From the NCBI GenBank assembly GCA_021648745.1, contig JAKISE010000009.1:1-58318 (forward strand): a stretch of 58,318 bases of DNA. The letters are read 5' to 3'. Origin of the DNA: Cyclobacteriaceae bacterium (GTDB lineage Bacteria; Bacteroidota; Bacteroidia; Cytophagales; Cyclobacteriaceae). Numbering within the stretch: position 1 is the first letter of the stretch; each line of letters opens with the position of its first letter. A program made the translations under genes and the position numbers. Positions 1 through 7,970 of the stretch are shown piece after piece. Below the pieces are notes generated by a model. The model was given only the letters and a program-made list of their open reading frames with translations, had not been told where the DNA came from and made no database searches.

Positions 1-2315
1 GGTATTGGGGTAACAACTCTAGCCGCTTTAAACGACCCTTAGCAGTATATGGATTAATGGAAATAGGAATTGCTGCTACTGCACTTCTTTGGATTCCAGG
101 AATCGAATTTTATAAGGATCATTATGCATCTTTCCTAACCTTGCTTGGTGACAACCGTAGCTTACTGACGATAAGCAAATTTATTTTTAGCACAAGTCTT
201 TTGTTTTTACCTACAGTATTAATGGGGGGCACTTTTCCAATACTAGCACAATATATTGGCAATGGGAACACTAAATTTGCTAGCAGAGCTACTGTATTAT
301 ACGCTATAAATACCTTAGGAGCGGCTTCGGGAGTATTTCTTGCTGGTTTTTTATTGCTTATAGAGTATGGGGTTAGCTCAACATACTCCATTGCTATATT
401 CCTAGCTTTGAGTATTGGTGCACTTGCCATTATCTTAGATTGGTTTAAACCTAAGCAGTACGGAAGTGAAAATATTGAGGTACAAGAGTCTTCTCAAAAT
501 AAAGACATCCCTTTCTCATCACCTTCCTTAACCTACTCACAGTTTATCTTAATAGCCTTTAGCTCTGGGCTACTGGCTCTCTCCGCAGAAACGATTTGGA
601 CCAGAATGTTTGCTCAGGTATTGCAGAATTCGGTGTACTCGTTCTCAGCTATTCTTGTCGTATTTCTAATAGCTTTGGGTGTGGGGGGGCTGTTATCTCA
701 TGTTCTTGTACGAATTGGATTACCTATAATCCCAGTATTATTAACTCTACTGAGCCTAAGCGCAGTTTTGGTAGGTATATCCCCAATGATATTCAGTTCA
801 CTAACTAATGGGTTAAACTATTTGGCTTCTGAATCATCTTGGGGTGATTATTTAAGGGCTATTTTTAAACTAAGCTTCTTAGTGGTCTTTGTGCCAACAG
901 TTATATTAGGTGCTATTTTCCCTTTTTTATTAAAAGCGTCACCCAAAATAAATTTGACACCGGGCAAATTCGTTGGTAAGCTAGTTCTGTTTAATTCATT
1001 AGGAGGCACTATTGGTCCCATAATAGCAGGCTTCTTACTATTAGATTTGATTGGACTTTGGAATACAATTAAAATTATTGCTATTCTATATGGAGTTATT
1101 GCATTCATTATTGCATTCACTTCTTCTAATAAACGAAAATTCCAATTGATGTTAATTCCAATCGCAGCTATTGCTGGCGTGATAACATTAGCCAACCCTC
1201 CAATTGTGCAGCTAGAGCCAGATGAAAAAATACTTAATACTTGGCAATCGAGTGATGGTGTGTTAACTATCGTAGAATCGGGGGGTAATATCCAAATGCG
1301 GTTAGATAATTTTTATACATTAGGAGACTCAAAATCTACTTTAGTTGAGCAAATGCAAGGTCATATTCCATTGTTAATTCATCCAAGTCCTAAGCAAACT
1401 TTATTTTTAGGCATGGGTACAGGTATAACGGCAGGTGCCTCATTAAGCCATAAGGTAGAGCAAGTTGAGGTAGTGGAATTAGTAGCCAATGTTGTTCCGG
1501 CAGCGCAACAATATTTTTCTCTCTGGACCAATGGCCTTTTTAAAGATAAACGGGTAAATATTATTGCAGATGATGCTAGAAACTATTTATTAGGAACCGA
1601 GAAAAAGTTTGATGTAATTGTTGGAGATCTTTTTACACCTTGGCATGCAGGTACAGGTAGCCTTTATACTGTAGAGCATTTTAAGCAAGTAAAAAGTAAA
1701 CTTTCCGAAGGTGGCATATTTGCTCAGTGGCTTCCTATGTACCAGCTAACCCCAGAAAGTTTTAATATTATTGCAGCCACTTTTTCATCTGTTTTTCCCG
1801 AAGTTACGGTATGGCGGGCAGATTTTTCTTCATCAGGGGCTAGTATTGCACTTATTGGCCAAGAAAAAGGTTCAGTTCTAAATCAGAAAGTACTCGAAAA
1901 AAACATTGTCAATGTTGTTGGAAATAGCAGGGGTGCTGACCATATGGCGGGCCTATTTTATCTCGGAAATTTAAAAGCTATCAAAAATCGATTATCTTCA
2001 ATAGAGCTTAATACCGATGACAGGCGTACCGTAGAGTTTAAAGCTCCTATTTTGTCTCACCAAGCCAGTGTCGGTGGCGAAACCTTCATTGTTGGCAATG
2101 AATTAGAATCATTATTATCTTCCTTGGCTAAGAGGCTTCCGGTTAATCAAGATCCTTATCTTATAAACCTGCCCACTAACGAGCTAAAGTATGTTGAGGT
2201 TGGTTTGCTATACTTCCGCTATCAGAAGCTAATAGTGGATAAGAAAATACAAGAGGCTGATAGTGTACTCAAACAAATTAATGTTATTGCTCCGAGCTTC
2301 TTAAATAAGCCATGA
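1..2315 (+). CDS. Membrane-embedded spermidine synthase-like protein (5' end outside window)
   Basis: The reading frame is open from base 3, ahead of the first ATG at 57. The residues before that ATG (RRPL-like loop, then YGLMEIGI) are typical of the loop after the first helix in fused MFS/spermidine-synthase-like proteins, so the true start lies outside the window. The visible part (about 770 residues) has many hydrophobic helices over roughly 500 residues. A soluble Rossmann-type aminopropyltransferase-like domain follows, with LFLGMGTGITAG as SAM-type glycine loop, VEVVELVANVV as acidic strand end, and DDARNYL and DVIVGDLFTPWHAGT further on. The family is known, but most members have no proven substrate; polyamine synthesis is an inference. 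The gene converges on comB with a 5-bp gap. Confidence 0.8.
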   Translation, partial: YWGNNSSRFKRPLAVYGLMEIGIAATALLWIPGIEFYKDHYASFLTLLGDNRSLLTISKFIFSTSLLFLPTVLMGGTFPILAQYIGNGNTKFASRATVLYAINTLGAASGVFLAGFLLLIEYGVSSTYSIAIFLALSIGALAIILDWFKPKQYGSENIEVQESSQNKDIPFSSPSLTYSQFILIAFSSGLLALSAETIWTRMFAQVLQNSVYSFSAILVVFLIALGVGGLLSHVLVRIGLPIIPVLLTLLSLSAVLVGISPMIFSSLTNGLNYLASESSWGDYLRAIFKLSFLVVFVPTVILGAIFPFLLKASPKINLTPGKFVGKLVLFNSLGGTIGPIIAGFLLLDLIGLWNTIKIIAILYGVIAFIIAFTSSNKRKFQLMLIPIAAIAGVITLANPPIVQLEPDEKILNTWQSSDGVLTIVESGGNIQMRLDNFYTLGDSKSTLVEQMQGHIPLLIHPSPKQTLFLGMGTGITAGASLSHKVEQVEVVELVANVVPAAQQYFSLWTNGLFKDKRVNIIADDARNYLLGTEKKFDVIVGDLFTPWHAGTGSLYTVEHFKQVKSKLSEGGIFAQWLPMYQLTPESFNIIAATFSSVFPEVTVWRADFSSSGASIALIGQEKGSVLNQKVLEKNIVNVVGNSRGADHMAGLFYLGNLKAIKNRLSSIELNTDDRRTVEFKAPILSHQASVGGETFIVGNELESLLSSLAKRLPVNQDPYLINLPTNELKYVEVGLLYFRYQKLIVDKKIQEADSVLKQINVIAPSFLNKP

Positions 2316-2320
2316 TTAGC

Positions 2321-3025
2321 CTATTTTTTAATTAATACTCCATTTTGAAGAAAAGGGAGCACATCATATTTATCTATAGCACAGCATAATTCAATGTCCT
2401 TTTTAATGTCGTATTTTTCGAGCCTTTTGGCATGAGACGAGCCTAAAACTGTTTCTAACAAATTATTTTTTGCAACTTTATAACTAGCAAATGCGCTAAA
2501 ACTTGCATCATCGCCAAGCCCAAAAGCTGATGTCAATTTCTCAATTAATGCTCCGGCAAATAAGGTGTCTTCAAGGCTATAATTACCCTTCCATCCTGAG
2601 CAATGAATGATTACATCTTTATTCTCTTTTATTAAGTAGTTAGCTACCGTTGAAAGGTTTAGAAAAGAACCTATCAAAATCTCATCTGCTGCTGTAGATT
2701 TGGTAATTGCCAGCGTGCCGTTGGTCGTGGTGGCGGCAATATTTTTTCCTTTAAACCGATCTTCCATATAGCTATAAGGAGAATTTCCAATATCAAAGCC
2801 TTCAACTTTTCCACCATTTCGCTCTGCAGCCGTAAAGTAGCCTTCTTCTTTTAGAGCGCTGCATTCCTCCAATGTTGCTACAGGTTTAATTTTGGCTACC
2901 CCAGAAGCAATCCCTGCGGTCATACACGAGGTGGCTCTCAGAATGTCTGTAACTACCACCACTTTTCGTTCAAGGTTAAATAAATGAATTAATTCTGGCG
3001 AAAAACAAACTTCTACTTTAGGCAT
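2321..3025 (-). CDS. comB: 2-phosphosulfolactate phosphatase family protein (ComB)
   Basis: A 234-residue cytosolic protein with the ComB signatures in order: VVVTDILRATS near the N-terminus, AAERNGGKVEGFDIGNSP at about 67-84, and ATTTNGTLAI at about 97-106. ComB removes phosphate from (2R)-phosphosulfolactate to give sulfolactate. That step is known from coenzyme M synthesis, but bacteria without methanogenesis also carry ComB. No other sulfonate gene is visible nearby. A role in sulfonated metabolites such as the sulfonolipids of some Cytophagales is only an inference. Family length is usually 230-250, so the protein looks complete. It starts with ATG and is convergent with the preceding gene. 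Confidence 0.82.
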   Translation of the reverse strand: MPKVEVCFSPELIHLFNLERKVVVVTDILRATSCMTAGIASGVAKIKPVATLEECSALKEEGYFTAAERNGGKVEGFDIGNSPYSYMEDRFKGKNIAATTTNGTLAITKSTAADEILIGSFLNLSTVANYLIKENKDVIIHCSGWKGNYSLEDTLFAGALIEKLTSAFGLGDDASFSAFASYKVAKNNLLETVLGSSHAKRLEKYDIKKDIELCCAIDKYDVLPFLQNGVLIKK

Positions 3026-3068
3026 AACAAATTATTAAAATGGGGCTGAATGATAAAATTATATAGTT

Positions 3069-3097
3069 GTCATCCTAAACTTGTTTCAGGAACATCC
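3069..3097. repeat. Short palindromic dispersed repeat remnant
   Basis: The core CCTAAACTTGTTTCAGG is an imperfect palindrome preceded by GTCAT. It resembles a class of intergenic palindromes commonly met in bacterial genomes (GTCATCCTGAACTTGTTTCAGG type; recalled, not searched). It lies upstream of comB in the gap between two minus-strand genes. Confidence 0.4.
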
Positions 3098-3143
3098 AAC
3101 ACTGGTTAATTTTTATTCTATTGCAAAGTTAAAAATTGAATTG

Positions 3144-5153
3144 CTAAAAATCGTACTTCAGTTGTACTGTAATTTGAGATCTTTTGTTTCCACTGATTTG
3201 TGATAAGCCACTTCCTATTAAGGTTCTATCATAATAAATAGTTTGACTCCATTTTGCTCTTAACGTTAGTGCTTTTAAGAGTGAATACTTGGCAATAAAA
3301 TAATAGCGTACTCCCTTGCCACTAAATTGAGGTGTATTAAATGAAAAAAGTATTCCTTTTTCGAACATATATTGCCTAGATAAGAATCCCTGAGTATCAA
3401 AAATGGCATACCTTCCAGAAAGCGTTACTTTTCTCAATTTTAGATTAATGTCCTGATAGATGAGTAAGCCAATTTGGTTTTCAACAAAATAACTTTTAGT
3501 CCATTGTAATCTAGACCTAAAGGTGATGTTGCTTTCTAAATTATAATCAAGGTTGAGTACATATTTTATAAGCCGATGGTTACGTGCCTCTTTTATTATA
3601 GTGCCAGAAATGCTCCTATCTTTTTGCTCAGATTGTACTTGGGTATAGAACATAGCAGATTTTTTTAGTTTATAAGTTAGTCGAAAAAGGCCGTCATTAC
3701 CAGTGCTAGGTTGTGGAACTGTTGACTTTAACCATGGAAATTTATACATGTCGTAATAGCCCATAACTGTTAAGGATGGACTTAGTCTAATATTTACACC
3801 CCAATAGGCACCTCTTTCATTAGCCAGTGAAGAGTTTTCAGAAAAACTTACTCCATAAAAAGAGTAGAAATTAGGATCTAGGTATCTATATTGAAAAGAG
3901 AAATCTACATTTTTACTTAAGCTAGCAATCACTCCCGCATTTATGGCCGATCCGTTGTTTAGTGTATGGGCAACCTCTCCATAAACCGTTATGTTTTTGT
4001 AATTATACCTACCAAATGCGCTTATATTAAAATTTTCTTGCCCTCTAAATTTGTAGATGTTAGCTAACGTAGATTGGGGGTTAAATGGTTTATCAAACTT
4101 ATTATAGAGTCCAATTATACCTAATTCTGAAGATTTATTAGAATAAGTTAGAGCAGCTCCGGCAACCTCTTCACGAATGGAGTTTTGAGCAGCTATCTCC
4201 GAAGCTGTTCTATGAAGTCCATTGGTTCTTAAAGAAGTGAAATTAGGTTCTAGGTTACTAATACTTGCATCTTTACGTTTATTCGAGTAGAACATTGAAA
4301 GCTCCAGTTCAGATGTTAGGCTAATTGTAGTCCCAACACCTCTAAAAAACCTAAACTCAGTAAGTGAGGTATAGGGTTGAACCTTTAATGTGGTTTGTAT
4401 AGAAGTAATGGAACTAGCGTTTTTGCCCACTAAAAAACCAGCACCTAAAAGTAGGCCTTGGCCAAATTGAAGTTTATAGTCACCTAAAGCTAGCTGCTTA
4501 ATTCTCCCTTGGTTTTGAATATAATAATGCACAGAGTAAAAATCGGGTCCCTTGTACAAGGTGTCATTTCTAAAAAGAAGTTCACCGGGATCTTTTTGCA
4601 AAGTAATGCCCAAGCTCGTATGGCCTGGGTTTACAAACTTCAACCTAAGGTTGTATTGATAGGGGTCTCCATAGAATTTATTAGATTGAAATCCATCTGC
4701 AAGCTCTAAACTCCTTGATCCAGAGGCTAGTAGGTAATTGTTATTATCACTGATTGTTTGTTTAAGAACTGCTCCTACATTAATAGGTTTAGTAAAACTT
4801 AAGAATGGCAGAATCTCTTTTATGCCCTCGAGAGAAAGAGACAATACGGACAAAAGTTCATATTTATTGGCAAAGAATCCATACTCAGTTCTATAAGTAA
4901 GAATGTCGTCAATCTGCCTAGTAGATAATAGCTCTAATACCAGTAATTCTGATGCAGAACAAGTATTGATAGCTATGGGATTATTGTAAAACTGAACTAA
5001 TAATTCATAATAAGATCGATTGTCAGCTTCTTCTCCTTTGGACAATAGAATATCATTAATATGATCCTCTATATTAATTGGAGGAGTAACCTCTTGTGCA
5101 AATCCAACTAGCGGAAGGCATAGAAGCCAAATAAACAAGGCCTTACTTTGCAT
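3144..5153 (-). CDS. Outer-membrane protein with N-terminal helix-hairpin-helix domain
   Basis: A 669-residue secreted protein. It has a signal peptide ending near GFAQ (about residue 20) and a helix-hairpin-helix segment of ComEA type at about 57-115 (PIAINTCSASELLVLELLS, then RTEYGFFANKYELLSV). A long region of alternating beta strands follows and ends in VQLKYDF, with the terminal phenylalanine typical of BAM-inserted barrels. HHH plus barrel proteins of this size recur in Bacteroidota without a known function; a DNA-uptake role would be speculation. Its ATG overlaps the 3' end of the PorV/PorQ-like gene by 11 bp, so the two are translationally coupled and probably act together in the outer membrane. 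Confidence 0.75.
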   Translation of the reverse strand: MQSKALFIWLLCLPLVGFAQEVTPPINIEDHINDILLSKGEEADNRSYYELLVQFYNNPIAINTCSASELLVLELLSTRQIDDILTYRTEYGFFANKYELLSVLSLSLEGIKEILPFLSFTKPINVGAVLKQTISDNNNYLLASGSRSLELADGFQSNKFYGDPYQYNLRLKFVNPGHTSLGITLQKDPGELLFRNDTLYKGPDFYSVHYYIQNQGRIKQLALGDYKLQFGQGLLLGAGFLVGKNASSITSIQTTLKVQPYTSLTEFRFFRGVGTTISLTSELELSMFYSNKRKDASISNLEPNFTSLRTNGLHRTASEIAAQNSIREEVAGAALTYSNKSSELGIIGLYNKFDKPFNPQSTLANIYKFRGQENFNISAFGRYNYKNITVYGEVAHTLNNGSAINAGVIASLSKNVDFSFQYRYLDPNFYSFYGVSFSENSSLANERGAYWGVNIRLSPSLTVMGYYDMYKFPWLKSTVPQPSTGNDGLFRLTYKLKKSAMFYTQVQSEQKDRSISGTIIKEARNHRLIKYVLNLDYNLESNITFRSRLQWTKSYFVENQIGLLIYQDINLKLRKVTLSGRYAIFDTQGFLSRQYMFEKGILFSFNTPQFSGKGVRYYFIAKYSLLKALTLRAKWSQTIYYDRTLIGSGLSQISGNKRSQITVQLKYDF

Positions 5154-5973
5154 CAGAAATCACTAATGGTATTCCAATAGAAAGGCCACCCGACCAGCCC
5201 AATGACTGTTGGTACGAAGCCACCAAATCAAGTTTAAATTTAGCCCAGTTTAGGCCAACACCAGCAAAAGCAGCGGTGGGCGATGGTAGAACACCAGTTC
5301 TGATTACTACATACTTGGAAATAGAATATTCAAGTGCCAACCGTAATATAGCAGGATTTGAAATATCCTTTTCTATTTGCGCAAGTAGGATGAGCTTACC
5401 ATGAGGATGATAATTTATGCCCACTTGAACGCTTGTGTTTGGGCTACTTATTGACAGTGTATCAAATTTGGCTTGATTAATATTATTAATCACCATTCCA
5501 ATAATCACCTGTTCGTTTATACTAATTTGTCCTCCAATATCTAGGTAGAAAATACCTTTACTACCAATTTCATTAATCCTCAATTGGTCGTATGTGGTTT
5601 TTATACCTAAGGATGTTTTACTAATTTTATGTGCAATAGATGCAACAACTTTCGATTTGCTTAATAAATTATCTCCAAAATAGGAGGCACCTATTCCTAA
5701 TGCTGTGTTTTTTATAGGAAACGTAAACCCAAAAGCTCCATCATCTATACCTAAAGAAGTGTATTTACTTTGGTAACCTGCAACCACTTCTACTTGTTGA
5801 TATACAAGCCCCGCAGGGTTATAAAATAGTGCCCAAGAGTCGTTAAGAGCAACGGTAGCTCTTGCAAGTGACTCATTTCTAGCACCGTAAAAAATAGCCT
5901 CTTGCGAAAATACACATAAGGAATTTGCTAAGATTAATATTGGAAAGATAAAAAGCAGTTTATGAAATCTCAA
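5143..5973 (-). CDS. PorV/PorQ-like outer-membrane barrel protein
   Basis: A 276-residue protein with signal peptide (cleavage near VFSQ, about residue 24). It then has NESLARATVALNDSWALFYNPAGL, cited here only as its positions about 33-56 and key residues: this matches the N-terminal hallmark of the PorV/PorQ/UPF0164 barrel family (early Ala-rich strand, N-P-A-G-L). The rest is short amphipathic beta strands. PorV/PorQ proteins take part in type 9 secretion or act as general barrels; which role applies here is unknown. The start appears to be TTG at 5973, since no in-frame ATG precedes the signal peptide. It is the first gene of a two-gene operon with the HHH-barrel gene. Confidence 0.7.
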   Translation of the reverse strand: MRFHKLLFIFPILILANSLCVFSQEAIFYGARNESLARATVALNDSWALFYNPAGLVYQQVEVVAGYQSKYTSLGIDDGAFGFTFPIKNTALGIGASYFGDNLLSKSKVVASIAHKISKTSLGIKTTYDQLRINEIGSKGIFYLDIGGQISINEQVIIGMVINNINQAKFDTLSISSPNTSVQVGINYHPHGKLILLAQIEKDISNPAILRLALEYSISKYVVIRTGVLPSPTAAFAGVGLNWAKFKLDLVASYQQSLGWSGGLSIGIPLVISDAK

Positions 5974-6088
5974 TTCACATTTATTTTGGTATTAAAATAA
6001 TAAATAGTAGAACAATTTAGGGCAATAATTTTAATAATGCAAATGAAGAAATAACGGGGAAGTATTGCTTTATAAAGAAAACTACAGC

Positions 6089-6119
6089 TTTGCTTTAGGT
6101 AATGTACATGCTATGTTTG
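6089..6119 (+). promoter_or_regulatory. Bacteroidota-type promoter of the polyprenyl synthase gene
   Basis: TTTG at 6089-6092, exactly 19 bases, then TATGTTTG at 6112-6119. This matches the Bacteroidota vegetative consensus TTTG-N19-TAnnTTTG fully. A start site near 6125 would give a leader of about 10 nt before the ATG at 6136, so the leader would be nearly absent. Confidence 0.72.
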
Positions 6120-6135
6120 TGGCTCTAATTTATAT

Positions 6136-7110
6136 ATGTCAAAAGAACTGCAAGAAATAAAGGCTCCTATAAATTCTGAAATCGAAGGGTTTGAGAAAAA
6201 ATTTAGGGACTCTGTAAAGAGTAAAGTGGCTCTTTTGGATAAGATAATGAGCTATATTGTCAAACGGAAAGGCAAGCAAATGCGCCCAATGTTTGTGTTT
6301 TTAAGCGCTGGTGTTTCAGGTGGTATTAGCGACTCAACTTACATAGGAGCTTCTTTAATTGAACTCTTGCATACAGCAAGCTTAGTGCATGATGATGTCG
6401 TTGATGATGCTAATTACAGGAGAGGGTTCTTTTCCATTAATGCCTTATGGAAAAATAAAATTGCGGTGTTGGTTGGTGATGTCTTATTGTCGAAAGGCTT
6501 GCTATTGGCAATGGAAAACAAAGAATATGATTTGTTGCAGATTGTTTCTAGGGCCGTAAAAGAAATGAGCGAAGGAGAACTTCTGCAAATGGAGAAAGCT
6601 CGTAGGCTCGATATAGATGAAGAAATATATTACGATGTCATCAGACAAAAAACAGCTTCGCTTATTGCTTCTTGCTGTGCAGTGGGAGCGAGTTCTTCTG
6701 GCCAACCACAAGAGGTAATAGATAAAATGTGGGATTTTGGTATTAAGGTTGGTATGGCCTTTCAAATAAAAGACGATCTTTTTGATTACGGCAACGAAGA
6801 AATAGGTAAACCTGTGGGTATCGATATCAAAGAAAAGAAGATGACACTGCCACTAATCTATGCCTTAAAGGATGCTTCTTGGAATGAGAAAAGAAAGATT
6901 ATTAATCTTATTAAAAACCATAGCCACAAACCTAAAAAGGTAAAAGAAGTTATCGAGTTTGTGAAACAATCGGGTGGTATTGAGTATTCTATTGAGGTTA
7001 TGAATACCTACCATCATCAAGCGCTAGAAGTACTTAGCGATTTTCCTGATTCTGATTATAAAACCTCGCTACAAAAGCTGATTGATTATACCATTAATCG
7101 ACATAAGTAG
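6136..7110 (+). CDS. Polyprenyl diphosphate synthase (long-chain trans-prenyltransferase)
   Basis: A 324-residue cytosolic enzyme that condenses isopentenyl diphosphate onto allylic diphosphates to make the isoprenoid tail of respiratory quinones. The first aspartate motif is HDDVVDD (D86, D87, D90) and the second is DDLFD (213-217); GKQMRP (about 46-51) supplies the diphosphate-binding Lys/Arg. The residues four and five positions before the first motif are small (Ala-Ser), which in this family goes with long products, so a menaquinone-type tail is likely but chain length is not proven. It sits alone between a minus-strand operon and the dcw cluster and has a strong own promoter. Confidence 0.88.
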   Translation: MSKELQEIKAPINSEIEGFEKKFRDSVKSKVALLDKIMSYIVKRKGKQMRPMFVFLSAGVSGGISDSTYIGASLIELLHTASLVHDDVVDDANYRRGFFSINALWKNKIAVLVGDVLLSKGLLLAMENKEYDLLQIVSRAVKEMSEGELLQMEKARRLDIDEEIYYDVIRQKTASLIASCCAVGASSSGQPQEVIDKMWDFGIKVGMAFQIKDDLFDYGNEEIGKPVGIDIKEKKMTLPLIYALKDASWNEKRKIINLIKNHSHKPKKVKEVIEFVKQSGGIEYSIEVMNTYHHQALEVLSDFPDSDYKTSLQKLIDYTINRHK

Positions 7111-7269
7111 ATTCTCTTCCACTTTCCCCCACCGTTATTTTATCATTTTAAAAGCAGGATTAAGGTGTTAGATCAAACAATTTTGATTGAGCATTGAGTA
7201 GCAGCGGAAGAGTGAATATTGTTTGAATGGCCAATTATTGCTCATTTTATCTATATTTTGCAAAAAAAG

Positions 7270-7304
7270 TGGGAGATTGTGTCATAAAATGGTTGGTTGT
7301 GTCA
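7270..7304 (+). promoter_or_regulatory. Candidate MraZ operator: four phased TGNNN boxes
   Basis: TGGGA (7270), TGTCA (7280), TGGTT (7290) and TGTCA (7300) are each separated by exactly 5 bases, giving a 10-bp period. Viewed differently, 7271-7290 and 7291-7310 form a 20-bp tandem repeat with identical core TTGTGTCAT. Known MraZ operators are TGGGN direct repeats with 5-bp spacers bound by a ring-shaped oligomer. The array overlaps the -33 element of the mraZ promoter, a position expected for autorepression. Only one box fits TGGGN strictly, so this is an inference. Confidence 0.5.
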
Positions 7305-7322
7305 TTTATTTTCTTAAGTTTG
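7292..7322 (+). promoter_or_regulatory. Bacteroidota-type promoter of the dcw cluster
   Basis: GTTG at 7292-7295, 19 bases, then TAAGTTTG at 7315-7322. The -7 box and spacing match the TTG-N19-TAnnTTTG consensus. The predicted start site is about 7327-7330, directly before the long hairpin at 7332. The -33 element lies inside the phased TGNNN array. Confidence 0.65.
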
Positions 7323-7331
7323 TTTAATTAA

Positions 7332-7497
7332 TGTCCAAACTGAGCGATTTAGGAAAGATGAGAGGTGCTAAGTATTTGAGAATAAAAAGTTTACAAAAAT
7401 CACAGGAACACCCACAGGGTATTGCAAGTATTTTTGGAAACCTTTTTAACTCAAAGAGTTGGTACTTATCGCTTTCATAAATCACTCAGTTTGGACA
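7332..7497 (+). repeat. Long imperfect palindrome forming the mraZ leader hairpin
   Basis: The ends TGTCCAAACTGAGCGATTTA (7332-7351) and TAAATCACTCAGTTTGGACA (7478-7497) are inverted copies with one mismatch. Pairing continues inward through GGAAAG/CTTTC, TTTGAG/CTCAAA (7375-7380 with 7451-7456) and GTTTACAAAAAT/ATTTTTGGAAAC (7389-7400 with 7430-7441), leaving a loop at about 7401-7429. The two arms of about 68 nt are roughly three-quarters to four-fifths complementary. It could be a structured 5' leader of the dcw transcript or a decayed miniature inverted-repeat element; no target duplication was seen at its borders. The ribosome-binding site (AAGGGG, about 7508-7513) lies just outside the stem. 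Confidence 0.75.
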
Positions 7498-7520
7498 CCA
7501 AGCTTTCAAGGGGAAAACAG

Positions 7521-7970
7521 ATGGCTTTTTTTACAAGTGAATATACAGGTAAACTCGATGCAAAGGGCAGGTTAGTGCTTCCTTCGCGGATGAAAACCGC
7601 TTTGCCTGAATCTTCGTCCACAGAATTATACATTAAACTAGGGCTCGAACCCTGTTTAGAGCTGTACCCCTTGAGTGAATACAAAAAGGTTTACTCGAAA
7701 ATTGCAGGACTGAATGAATTTGACCCTGAAGTGAGAAAGCTTCAAAGAAATTTTTTCAGAGGCAGTGCTACAGTTGAGTTAGATGGTGCAGGACGTTTTC
7801 TAATACCTAAGATGATGATCCAATATGCAAAACTCAATAAAGAGGTAGTGATTGTTGGTATGGGGAGCAAAATGGAAATTTGGGATCCTGAAGTCTATCA
7901 AGACTTCTTAATTCAGGATCCGGACGAAATGGCCAAGCTTGCGCAAAAGCATCTATCTAAAAGTGAGTAA
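7521..7970 (+). CDS. mraZ: MraZ, DNA-binding transcriptional repressor of the dcw operon
   Basis: A 149-residue MraZ/AbrB-fold protein with the duplicated SpoVT/AbrB half-domains. The first has YTGKLDAKGRLVLPSRMK (about 8-25); the second has ATVELDGAGRFLIPKMMI (about 81-98), with the DxxGR signature in both. MraZ forms a ring and binds direct repeats in its own promoter, repressing the cluster. An upstream in-frame ATG at 7422 lies inside the leader palindrome and adds 33 residues that do not look like the family. The ATG at 7521 with AAGGGG upstream gives the normal family start (MAFFTSEY). It heads the dcw cluster and overlaps rsmH. Confidence 0.93.
   Translation: MAFFTSEYTGKLDAKGRLVLPSRMKTALPESSSTELYIKLGLEPCLELYPLSEYKKVYSKIAGLNEFDPEVRKLQRNFFRGSATVELDGAGRFLIPKMMIQYAKLNKEVVIVGMGSKMEIWDPEVYQDFLIQDPDEMAKLAQKHLSKSE

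Noticed and set aside
3124..3131. TAACTTTG on the minus strand ahead of comB
   Set aside because: The -33 position reads CGA rather than TTG, and the site lies next to the end of another gene.
7422..7520. N-terminal extension of MraZ from an upstream ATG
   Set aside because: The extension is encoded by the leader palindrome, does not resemble MraZ, and the ATG at 7521 has a better ribosome-binding site.
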